A stretch of 64,000 nucleotides of DNA from Bacillota bacterium (lineage in GTDB: Bacteria; Bacillota; Clostridia; Ch29): positions 124,001 through 188,000 of the forward strand of contig JABVCK010000001.1 in NCBI GenBank assembly GCA_013540605.1. Direction: 5' to 3'. The translations under genes and the position numbers were made by a program. Position 1 is the first letter of the stretch, and each line of letters begins with the position of its first letter. The notes beneath the pieces were generated by a model that saw nothing but the letters and a program-made list of their open reading frames with translations, was not told where the DNA came from and did no database searches. Shown here piece by piece: positions 35,260 through 42,886 of the stretch.

Positions 35260-35941
35260 GAGCAACATACAGGAGATCGAATATAGAATAGCAAAAGCCG
35301 CTTCGATGGCGGGCAGGAGCAGGGACGAAATAAAGCTGGTAGGGGTAACGAAAACCGTTGGCATCGAAACAATCAAAGAAGCAATAGAGGCAGGTATTAA
35401 TGTTATAGGAGAAAACAGAGTGCAGGAAATGGAAGAAAAGTACGGAAAACTCCTTGACTATCCGCTGGAATGGCATCTGATAGGACACCTGCAGAGCAAT
35501 AAGGTAAAATATATCGTTGACAAGGTTGACCTGATCCATTCAATAGACAGGATGTCGGTTGTCGAAGAGATAGAAAAACGGGCGGCCGGTATTGACAGAA
35601 GGGTGGATGTTCTGCTCCAGGTGAATGTATCAGGGGAAGAGACCAAATTCGGCATTCCACCTGAAAAATTGATGGGATTTATCGACAGGGCAAGGCAGTG
35701 TAAATTCATGAACATAAAAGGTCTAATGACCATTGCTCCGTATACCGAGGATCCGGAAACGGTAAGGCCTGTGTTCAGAAAATTGCATGAAATCTTTATG
35801 GAACTGAAGGAAAAGAAGCTGGATGGAGTAAGTATGGAATACCTTTCCATGGGTATGACGGGAGATTTCGAAGTTGCGATTGAAGAGGGGGCAAACATAG
35901 TAAGGATAGGATCGGGAATATTCGGAGAGAGAAAGCTGTAA
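35249..35941 (+). CDS. ylmE: YggS/YlmE-family pyridoxal-phosphate homeostasis protein
   Basis: A 230-residue PLP-binding TIM-barrel protein of the YggS/YlmE/PROSC family. The PLP-lysine region VGVTKTV, then GENRVQE, WHLIGHLQSNK and MSMGMTGDFEVAI are all present. It is thought to buffer free PLP. I prefer the GTG at 35249 because GGAGG ends eight bases before it; the ATG at 35243 has a two-base spacing. It overlaps the end of the HlyD-like gene and precedes sepF. Confidence 0.9.
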   Translation: MSIRSNIQEIEYRIAKAASMAGRSRDEIKLVGVTKTVGIETIKEAIEAGINVIGENRVQEMEEKYGKLLDYPLEWHLIGHLQSNKVKYIVDKVDLIHSIDRMSVVEEIEKRAAGIDRRVDVLLQVNVSGEETKFGIPPEKLMGFIDRARQCKFMNIKGLMTIAPYTEDPETVRPVFRKLHEIFMELKEKKLDGVSMEYLSMGMTGDFEVAIEEGANIVRIGSGIFGERKL

Positions 35942-35954
35942 AGGAGAGATGACT

Positions 35955-36383
35955 GTGAAAGGAAACCTCTGGGATAGGATTTTGGACTATTTTGGGCTTA
36001 ATAACGACGGGGAACAGAAAGAGGAGGACCAAACGGTTTATGAGCAACCCTATCCCCTTTCGAAAAAAAGGGGCAAAGTCCTCGACATACATACTGCCTC
36101 CCAGGTGAAAATGGTAATCTATCAGCCTTCAAGCTTTGACCATACTTCAGAAATATGCGATAATTTAAAACAAAGGAAGCCTATCATAGTGAATCTGGAG
36201 AACGTTGAAGGGGAGGTTGCCCGGCGTATACTGGATTTTCTGAGCGGAGCGGTTTACGCACTGGATGGGAATCTGCACAAAATATCAGGAGGAATTTTCC
36301 TTGCGGCGCCCAGCAACGTTGAAATCTCCGACAATCTTAAGCAAGAATTGAAGGATAAATTTATTTTTAAATGGCAAAAATAG
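35955..36383 (+). CDS. sepF: Cell division protein SepF
   Basis: A 142-residue SepF. The N-terminal amphipathic helix (GNLWDRILDYFGL) would bind the membrane, a linker follows, and the C-terminal globular domain contains VVN-type IVNLENVEGEVARRILDFLSG and the conserved FLAAPSNVE. SepF tethers FtsZ to the membrane and organises the septum. The GTG at 35955 is eight bases after AAGGAG and is preferred over the ATG at 35949. Confidence 0.92.
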   Translation: MKGNLWDRILDYFGLNNDGEQKEEDQTVYEQPYPLSKKRGKVLDIHTASQVKMVIYQPSSFDHTSEICDNLKQRKPIIVNLENVEGEVARRILDFLSGAVYALDGNLHKISGGIFLAAPSNVEISDNLKQELKDKFIFKWQK

Positions 36384-36405
36384 GTTTGAGATAAGGAGGT
36401 AAGCC

Positions 36406-36702
36406 ATGGTAAGACTGAATTGGGTTCTGAACATGTCATTGCGTTATTTTTTTAATACTATAGAACTGCTGGTACTGGCGCGGATTATTCTTTCCTGGGT
36501 AAGCCCCGGGTATAATAACCCAATATCACGTTTTATATATAACATAACTGAGCCAATACTGGCGCCCTTTCGCAGGCTTTTGGAGCGCAGCCCGTTCGGT
36601 GGCGGAATGATTGATTTTTCTCCCATTTTGGCGATTCTATTCATAAGAATTGTGGTTCAACCGCTGATGTTCTATTTGGTAAGGATTATTACAGCCTTTT
36701 AA
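36406..36702 (+). CDS. ylmG: YggT/YlmG family membrane protein
   Basis: A 98-residue protein with two membrane helices flanking the family motif SWVSPGYNNPISRFIYNITEPILAPFRR (visible as NPISRFIYNITEP and APFRRLL). YlmG relatives occur beside sepF and divIVA in Gram-positive bacteria and are linked to division or envelope organisation. AAGGAGG precedes the ATG. Confidence 0.9.
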   Translation: MVRLNWVLNMSLRYFFNTIELLVLARIILSWVSPGYNNPISRFIYNITEPILAPFRRLLERSPFGGGMIDFSPILAILFIRIVVQPLMFYLVRIITAF

Positions 36703-36724
36703 AATCAGAATTGGAGGTGCCGGC

Positions 36725-37180
36725 ATGATAACTCCGCTGGAGATTCAAAACAAACAGTTTGCAAAAAAGATTAGGGGATATGACGAGGGCCAGGTTGACG
36801 ATTTCCTGGACAGGCTTACCGAAGATTATGAAAATCTGTACCGCGAAAACGCGAATCTAAAGGATAGGCTGCGGGTTCTAGAGGATAAACTCCAGCACTA
36901 CTCTGACATGGAGGCATCACTCCAGAATGCATTGATCATGGCGCAGAATACTGCCGAAGAAGCCACCAAAACTGCGCATGATAAGGGGAGACTCATTATT
37001 GAGCAAGCTGAGGAAGAAGCAAAGAGAATAATTGAAAGATCATATAAAAAGGTGGAAGATATAGAAAACCAGTACCAGGAAATGAAGCGCCAGGTGTACA
37101 TATTCAGAACCAGGTTCAAAACGCTGCTGGAGGCCCAGCTTGAAACGGTGGTTACCCTTTGCGAGCAGTTCGATGAATAG
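36725..37180 (+). CDS. divIVA: DivIVA-domain protein
   Basis: A 151-residue DivIVA relative. The N-terminal membrane-curvature-sensing domain reads ITPLEIQNKQFAKKIRGYDEGQVDDFLD, quoted here as ITPLEIQNKQF and GYDEGQVDDFLD. A long coiled coil (about 35-135) follows. DivIVA recruits division or polarity factors to curved membrane at septa and poles. GGAGGTG lies before the ATG at 36725. It closes the division cluster; a sigma-A promoter and T-box follow. Confidence 0.93.
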   Translation: MITPLEIQNKQFAKKIRGYDEGQVDDFLDRLTEDYENLYRENANLKDRLRVLEDKLQHYSDMEASLQNALIMAQNTAEEATKTAHDKGRLIIEQAEEEAKRIIERSYKKVEDIENQYQEMKRQVYIFRTRFKTLLEAQLETVVTLCEQFDE

Positions 37181-37186
37181 TATTTA

Positions 37187-37215
37187 TTGACTAAGGTGAA
37201 GCTTTATAATATAAT
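37187..37215 (+). promoter_or_regulatory. Sigma-A promoter of the ileS T-box transcript
   Basis: TTGACT (37187-37192), a 17-base spacer, TATAAT (37210-37215). A second TATAAT at 37205 is too close to the -35 box. Transcription should start near 37222, giving a leader of about 265 bases. Confidence 0.8.
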
Positions 37216-37224
37216 TCTACTATG

Positions 37225-37457
37225 TACCTATATAGGAACAAATGCGATGAAAGGGACGAGTAATCGTTAGTCTAGCTTTAAGAGAGCCGGGGGCCGGTGC
37301 GACCCGGCAGCTGGAAACGGTGAAAATCACCCTTGAGCAGCAGGCTGAAATCAAGTAAGCCCGGCCGGGTTACCCGTTAAAGATGATATAAGTGGGTTGT
37401 ATTGCCAACCAGGGTGGTACCGCGGGTTTTCTCGTCCCTTATTCAGGGACTTTTTTA
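37225..37457 (+). ncRNA. Isoleucine T-box leader of ileS
   Basis: A tRNA-sensing T-box riboswitch. The conserved T-box AGGGTGGTACCGCG is at 37411-37424. Stem I closes with AAAGGG (about 37250) against CCCTT (37330-37334). Its specifier loop has the AGTA S-turn on the 5' side and ATC (Ile) at 37326-37328 on the 3' side. The terminator pairs GTCCCT (37434-37439) with AGGGAC (37445-37450), then seven T residues. Uncharged tRNA-Ile would favour the antiterminator and ileS expression. Confidence 0.93.
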
Positions 37458-37486
37458 TTTTCCTTAAATCAAATGGAGGTGCATTT

Positions 37487-40285
37487 ATGGACTACAGTAA
37501 AACTTTGAACCTGCCGAAAACAGATTTTTCTATGAGAGCAAACCTGCCGAGCAAAGAACCGGAAACTATAGATTTCTGGGAAAAGAACAGCATCTATAGG
37601 AGGAACCTGGAGAAATTTTCGGATAGGCCAAAATTCATACTGCACGACGGGCCGCCCTACGCAAACGGCGATATCCATCTTGGGCATACTCTCAATAAGA
37701 TTCTCAAAGACATAATAGTCAAGTTCAAATCGATGGATGGATACTATTCTCCTTATATTCCCGGCTGGGATACCCATGGTCTCCCGATAGAAACACAGGC
37801 AATCAAAGCGCTGGGTATAAACAGGCACGAAAAATCCGCCGTTGAGTTCAGGCACCTGTGCAGGGATTTCGCGCTGAAGTATATGGACCTGCAAAGGAAG
37901 CAGTTTATAAGGTTAGGGGTAAGGGGCGACTGGGAGAACCCTTACCTTACGCTGAAGCCCAGGTTTGAGGCGAAACAGATTGAGGTTTTCGGCGAGATGG
38001 CGAAGAAAGGATATATTTATAAGGGCCTCAAACCGGTATACTGGTGCCCTGACTGCGAAACAGCCTTGGCGGAAGCGGAAATTGAATACGCTGACCACAG
38101 GACCCATTCCATATATGTCAGTTTTCCGGTCCGGGATGATGGCGGGGTGCTGAGCAGGGTTACGGGAACCCTGGACAACGTATATTTCATGATATGGACC
38201 ACGACGCCGTGGACCCTTCCGGCAAACCTGGCTATTGCCCTGAACGCGGACTTAGCCTATATACTGGTGGAATTCGGCGGCAAAGCCTTTGTCATTGCAA
38301 AGCAGAAGCTGGAAGAGGTCATGAGTGTCGGAGGGGTTGAAGAATACAAAGTGCTTGCCGAATTCACGGGTAAGGACCTGGAAGGAATTAAATGCGGGCA
38401 CCCGTTTATTGACAGGGAATCCCTTGTAATCCTCGGCGAGCATGTCACATTGGAGCAGGGCACCGGCTGCGTCCATACGGCGCCCGGCCACGGTGAGGAA
38501 GACTTCGAGGTTGGAAGGGAATATGGCCTTGAGGTGTTAAACCCGGTGGATGACAGGGGATACTTCACTGAGGCTGCGGGGAAATACAAGGGCATGTACT
38601 ACGAGAAGGCAAACGAAGCGATAGTCAGGGACCTGAAGGAATCAGGGGCGCTGTTTGCCAGTTCAGCCATAATGCATTCATATCCGCACTGCTGGAGATG
38701 CAAAGGCCCGGTAATATTCAGGGCCACTGAGCAATGGTTCGCTTCGGTGGAGGGCTTCAGGGAAGAAGCCTTGAGGGCGATTAAGGAAGTGAAATGGATA
38801 CCGGCCTGGGGAGAAGAGAGGATAGCCAATATGGTCAGGGACAGGGCCGATTGGTGCATCTCCCGCCAGAGGGTCTGGGGAGTGCCTATACCGATTTTTT
38901 ACTGTCAGGACTGTGGGAAACACATGATAAACGATGATACGATAAAAGCGGTTAAGGAACTCTTCGCTGCGGAAGGCTCGGACGCGTGGTTTGAAAAGAG
39001 TGCGGAAGAAATTTTACCGCAAGAGATAAAATGTGATAAGTGCGGAAGCGGCAGCTTCCGTAAGGAAACGGATATTATGGATGTCTGGTTTGATTCGGGC
39101 TCAAGCCACGCGGCCGTTTTGGAGACCACTCCCGGCCTTGAATGGCCTTCAACCATGTACCTGGAGGGCAGCGACCAGCACAGGGGGTGGTTCCAGTCGT
39201 CCCTGCTTACCGCTGTTGCTACCAGAGGAAGGGCCCCCTATGAAGAGGTCCTAACCCACGGTTTTGTCGTTGACGGCGAAGGGCGCAAGATGTCAAAATC
39301 CCTGGGCAACGGGATGGACCCCATGGAGATAATTGAAGAGTATGGTGCCGATATCCTCCGGCTGTGGGTTGCATCCGCTGACTATAAGACCGATGTAAGA
39401 ATATCGCCGAAGATTATAAAACAGCTGTCCGAGGTATACAGGAAAATCAGGAACACAGCAAGGTTCATGCTGGGCAACCTTTATGACTTCAATCCGGAAG
39501 AAGACAGTATCAGTTTTGAGCACATGCCGGAGCTTGACCGGTGGGCCGCGCACAGGGGACAGAAGCTGCTCGAAAGGGTTCTAAAGGCATACAGGGATTA
39601 CGAATTCCATGTCCTTTTCCATGCGATCCATAATTTCTGCGTTGTGGATATGAGCAATTTCTATCTGGACGTAATAAAAGACAGGCTGTATACGTCGAGG
39701 CCCGGATCAGCGGAGAGAAGGGCAGCCCAAACGGTAATGTATCAATTGCTGTTGATACTGGTTAAACTCATTGCGCCGGTGCTGACGTTTACAGCGGAGG
39801 AAATCTGGCAGTATCTGCCGGGGGATAAGACAAAGAGGGAAATAAGCGTTCAGCTTGAGGAAATGCCCCAGGTTAACGAAAATTACATCGACGATGCCCT
39901 CGATGAAAAATACAGGAAGATTCTTGAAGTAAGATACGAGGTAGCCCGGGCTCTGGAGAAGGCCAGAAATGAAAAGGCCATAGGACATTCCCTGGATGCA
40001 AGGGTTGACATATATCCGGATGAAAAGCTCTATGACTTCCTGAAATCGGAGGAGAGGGAACTGGCAAAACTATTTATTGTTTCAGAGGTTCAAATCCATA
40101 AACCGGAAGATAATCCACCGGATGATGCCCTTGAAGGGGAAGACCTGAAGAACTTCAGCGCCGCCGTTTCCCAAGCCGCAGGAAAGAAATGCGAAAGATG
40201 CTGGAATTACAGCACCACAACCGGTACGAACGAGGATTATCCTGATATTTGTGCCAGGTGCGTGGAGAATGTTACTAGTTCGTAG
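37487..40285 (+). CDS. ileS: Isoleucyl-tRNA synthetase
   Basis: A 932-residue class I synthetase that charges tRNA-Ile in the cytoplasm. The HIGH motif appears as PYANGDIHLGH and KMSKS as GRKMSKSLG. WDTHGLPIE and the editing-domain TTTPWTLPAN are present. The C-terminal zinc-binding finger CERCWNY..CARC is intact, the bacterial IleS1 type. GGAGGTG precedes the ATG at 37487; the open frame upstream lies inside the T-box. It is controlled by the Ile T-box. The sequence is full length. Confidence 0.96.
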   Translation: MDYSKTLNLPKTDFSMRANLPSKEPETIDFWEKNSIYRRNLEKFSDRPKFILHDGPPYANGDIHLGHTLNKILKDIIVKFKSMDGYYSPYIPGWDTHGLPIETQAIKALGINRHEKSAVEFRHLCRDFALKYMDLQRKQFIRLGVRGDWENPYLTLKPRFEAKQIEVFGEMAKKGYIYKGLKPVYWCPDCETALAEAEIEYADHRTHSIYVSFPVRDDGGVLSRVTGTLDNVYFMIWTTTPWTLPANLAIALNADLAYILVEFGGKAFVIAKQKLEEVMSVGGVEEYKVLAEFTGKDLEGIKCGHPFIDRESLVILGEHVTLEQGTGCVHTAPGHGEEDFEVGREYGLEVLNPVDDRGYFTEAAGKYKGMYYEKANEAIVRDLKESGALFASSAIMHSYPHCWRCKGPVIFRATEQWFASVEGFREEALRAIKEVKWIPAWGEERIANMVRDRADWCISRQRVWGVPIPIFYCQDCGKHMINDDTIKAVKELFAAEGSDAWFEKSAEEILPQEIKCDKCGSGSFRKETDIMDVWFDSGSSHAAVLETTPGLEWPSTMYLEGSDQHRGWFQSSLLTAVATRGRAPYEEVLTHGFVVDGEGRKMSKSLGNGMDPMEIIEEYGADILRLWVASADYKTDVRISPKIIKQLSEVYRKIRNTARFMLGNLYDFNPEEDSISFEHMPELDRWAAHRGQKLLERVLKAYRDYEFHVLFHAIHNFCVVDMSNFYLDVIKDRLYTSRPGSAERRAAQTVMYQLLLILVKLIAPVLTFTAEEIWQYLPGDKTKREISVQLEEMPQVNENYIDDALDEKYRKILEVRYEVARALEKARNEKAIGHSLDARVDIYPDEKLYDFLKSEERELAKLFIVSEVQIHKPEDNPPDDALEGEDLKNFSAAVSQAAGKKCERCWNYSTTTGTNEDYPDICARCVENVTSS

Positions 40286-40336
40286 TTGTCAGAATATAGA
40301 TCGCAGGGAAATCTGACAGCTGGTGACTAGCAGACT

Positions 40337-40366
40337 AAAAAAAGTGCAGGTTTCTGCACTTTTTTT
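40337..40366. terminator. Bidirectional terminator after ileS
   Basis: AAAAAAAGTGCAG (40337-40349), a GTTT loop, CTGCACTTTTTTT (40354-40366). Works on either strand by sequence. It is preceded by AGATCGCAG-like repeat words at 40300-40335. Confidence 0.88.
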
Positions 40367-40434
40367 AGTTCGCCCAGCATAAAAATGTATTAGATAAACA
40401 GCGGGAGGGAAAATTACTGTAGGGAGGAGCTAGA

Positions 40435-40725
40435 ATGGATGGAGAATCTGAGACCTTGAGAAAGCTGAACGAGAAACTGGACCGCCTTTCCTATAGTATC
40501 GAGAAGGCAAAAATTGCCGAGTATGCAAACCTGATGCAGGACCCGAAACGTTTGCTATATCTTAATTTTGTCGGAGGCCTGGCAAGGGGTTTGGGCATAG
40601 CTGTCGGATTTTCACTCCTGGGGGCTCTTGCCATATACTTTTTAAGGAGACTGGTTATGCTGAACCTTCCCCTTATAGGCGATTTTATTGCGGAGATTAT
40701 TAAGCTGGTCAACAGGAGCATGTAA
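40435..40725 (+). CDS. DUF5665-domain membrane protein
   Basis: A 96-residue protein matching the DUF5665 pattern: an N-terminal coiled stretch (LRKLNEKLDRLSYSIEKAKI), AEYANLMQDPKRLLYLNF and one membrane segment (GLGIAVGFSLLGALAIYFL). Known as an uncharacterised family in Firmicutes. AGGGAGGAG precedes the ATG. It lies just before a DksA-like gene and after the ileS terminator. Confidence 0.75.
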   Translation: MDGESETLRKLNEKLDRLSYSIEKAKIAEYANLMQDPKRLLYLNFVGGLARGLGIAVGFSLLGALAIYFLRRLVMLNLPLIGDFIAEIIKLVNRSM

Positions 40726-40753
40726 ATTGGAGAAATAAACAGGGAGGACAGCC

Positions 40754-41392
40754 ATGGATAAGCAAAAATTAGCTGAATTCAGGAGCAAGCTGGAAAAGGA
40801 AAGAAACTATACATTGGATACGCTGCATAAGATTGAAGACAATGAGTTTAACGATTCGCTGCAAGAGTACACCAAAGAGATTTCCCTTTACGATAACCAC
40901 CCGGCAGATATAGGGACAGAGACCTCAGAGATGGAAAAGACCTATGCCCTTGAGGGCAATGAACTTCATAGGCTTGAAGAGATAGATGCGGCGCTGGAAA
41001 GGCTGGATAAGGGGACTTACGGGAAATGCACGATCTGTGGCGCGGAGATCGGACTGGACCGTCTGGAAGCGTATCCGGAAGCCGACACCTGTATGAACTG
41101 TTCCAGGAACGAGAGGCTTTCCAGCCGCCGGGTCAGAGAGGGGAGGCCAGTTGAAGAGGAGGTTGTCAGCTACCCCTATAACAGTGAATCCTCCCTTGAG
41201 GAAAACAGTACAGGGTTTGACGGAGAGGACAGCTGGCAGTCGGTAGAACGGTTCAACAGGAGGGAAGACGACCCAAGCAACCAAACTGCGGACCAACAGG
41301 GCTTGTGGGATGAGGAAACGCCGGGCACGCAACTCAGGGTTGAGGAGATCAGCAACGAGTACTACAAAAAGCAGCTGCCGGACGAAGAATAA
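40754..41392 (+). CDS. yteA: TraR/DksA-type zinc-finger protein, YteA-like
   Basis: A 212-residue protein with an N-terminal coiled coil and a C4 zinc finger in YGKCTICGAEIGLDRLEAYPEADTCMNC (cysteines in CTIC and CMNC). The C-terminal 80 residues are acidic and look disordered. It resembles the YteA family linked to sporulation in Firmicutes and the DksA/TraR fold that binds RNA polymerase. The exact role is unknown. AGGGAGGAC precedes the ATG. Confidence 0.8.
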   Translation: MDKQKLAEFRSKLEKERNYTLDTLHKIEDNEFNDSLQEYTKEISLYDNHPADIGTETSEMEKTYALEGNELHRLEEIDAALERLDKGTYGKCTICGAEIGLDRLEAYPEADTCMNCSRNERLSSRRVREGRPVEEEVVSYPYNSESSLEENSTGFDGEDSWQSVERFNRREDDPSNQTADQQGLWDEETPGTQLRVEEISNEYYKKQLPDEE

Positions 41393-41469
41393 GTTGAATT
41401 CGGAGTTTATTACGGAGTTCATATATGGTAAAATCGTTTTGTGAATAATTTCAAATCCGGGGGTATTAT

Positions 41470-41913
41470 ATGGTTTGGCTTATAACAATGTCTGTATTTG
41501 CTGCGGACCGGCTTACCAAGTATGTTGCCAAGGGTTATCTCAGACCCCGGGGTTCATTGCCGGTTATTAACGGAATATTCCACCTGACCTATGTGGAAAA
41601 CAGGGGTGTCGCCTTCGGGATGCTTCAGAACAAGGGTTGGGTGTTTATCCCGGTCACACTGGGCATTATCCTGGGGATTGTATACTTGCTAAGCAAGGCG
41701 AAAAAGGGGAGCCGTATGCTCAGGCTGCCCATGGCTATGATACTTGGAGGAGCCATAGGGAATCTTTACGACCGGATATTTCTCGGTTACGTTGTGGATT
41801 TCCTTGACTTCCGGATATGGCCTGTGTTTAACCTGGCGGACAGTTCAATCGTGATCGGCGCAGTTTTGCTGGGCTATTTTATAGCGTTTAAGGGTGAAGC
41901 TCTTGGGAACTGA
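41470..41913 (+). CDS. lspA: Lipoprotein signal peptidase (signal peptidase II)
   Basis: A 147-residue, four-helix aspartic protease that removes lipoprotein signal peptides in the cytoplasmic membrane. The two catalytic aspartates lie in GNLYDR and FNLADSS, and VENRGVAFG is the family signature. GGGGG lies just before the ATG. It overlaps the pseudouridine synthase gene by 20 bases. It would process the TAXI and L,D-transpeptidase lipoproteins seen in this window. Confidence 0.95.
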   Translation: MVWLITMSVFAADRLTKYVAKGYLRPRGSLPVINGIFHLTYVENRGVAFGMLQNKGWVFIPVTLGIILGIVYLLSKAKKGSRMLRLPMAMILGGAIGNLYDRIFLGYVVDFLDFRIWPVFNLADSSIVIGAVLLGYFIAFKGEALGN

Positions 41914-42814
41914 AAGTATTAAACTGATAGTAGAAGAAGAAAACAAAAAGGAAAGGCTGGACGCCTACCTTGCAGCCAGGATGGAAGGGCTTTCCCGGTC
42001 ATATATTCAAAGGATTATTGATGAAGACAGCGCGCTTGTAAACGGAAAGCCTGCAAAGAGGAATTACAGGGTGGCGGCCGGTGACGAGATTGTTATTGCA
42101 ATACCGGCGGCACAGCCCCTGAATGTGGAACCGGAGGATATTCCCCTGGATATCGTATATGAGGATGACGACCTTTTAATAGTAAACAAACCCGCAGGCA
42201 TGGTTGTCCATCCTGCACCTGGCAATTATAGCGGAACACTGGTAAATGCCCTTCTTGCGCACTGTGAACGCCTTTCGGGTATAAACGGTGCATACAGGCC
42301 GGGCATTGTACACAGGATAGACAAGGATACTACAGGGCTGCTCGCAGTGGCAAAGAATGAAAGGGTCCACAGGGAATTGGCGCGGCAGCTCAAGGATCAT
42401 CACATATCCAGGAAGTATATTGCCCTGGTCAGCGGTATCATAGCGGAGGATGCGGGGATAGTGGATGCGCCCATAGGCAGGCATCCCGTAAACCGCAAGA
42501 AGATGGCTGTAGTCACGAAAAATTCCAGGAAAGCGGTTACGCATTTTTCGGTAATAAAAAGATACTCCCGATTCACTCTCCTGGAACTGAGGCTGGAGAC
42601 GGGCAGGACCCATCAGATAAGGGTTCATATGGCGTATATCGGACATCCGGTTGTGGGAGACCCCGTATACGGTAAAGAGGGAGAACTCGGGTCAGGGGGG
42701 CAGCTGCTCCACGCAGCGGAATTGGGGTTTATTCACCCTGTTAAGGGCGTCTATATGAAATTTGAAGCCCCTATTCCTAAAGAATTTCAACGGATTTTAA
42801 ACGAACTGGAATAG
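41894..42814 (+). CDS. rluD: RluD-family ribosomal pseudouridine synthase
   Basis: A 306-residue RluA/RluD-family enzyme. An N-terminal S4 RNA-binding domain covers about residues 10-80. The catalytic aspartate is in HRIDKDTTGL, and VNKPAGMVVHP and RTHQIRVHMAYIGHP are the family motifs. It converts uridines in 23S rRNA to pseudouridine. The GTG at 41894 lies within lspA; a TTG at 41903 is another option. A terminator hairpin overlaps its stop codon. Confidence 0.92.
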   Translation: MKLLGTESIKLIVEEENKKERLDAYLAARMEGLSRSYIQRIIDEDSALVNGKPAKRNYRVAAGDEIVIAIPAAQPLNVEPEDIPLDIVYEDDDLLIVNKPAGMVVHPAPGNYSGTLVNALLAHCERLSGINGAYRPGIVHRIDKDTTGLLAVAKNERVHRELARQLKDHHISRKYIALVSGIIAEDAGIVDAPIGRHPVNRKKMAVVTKNSRKAVTHFSVIKRYSRFTLLELRLETGRTHQIRVHMAYIGHPVVGDPVYGKEGELGSGGQLLHAAELGFIHPVKGVYMKFEAPIPKEFQRILNELE

Positions 42815-42845
42815 ATGGTTATTCATCCGTTCCAGTTCTTTTTTT
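42803..42845 (+). terminator. Terminator overlapping the rluD-like stop codon
   Basis: GAACTGGAA (42803-42811) pairs with TTCCAGTTC (42830-42838), with an inner GATG/CATC stem, followed by seven T residues. It ends the lspA-rluD unit before the convergent RqcH gene. Confidence 0.85.
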
Positions 42846-42886
42846 ATTGAAAATATCATAATTGACTTTATCATATTTGACAAACC

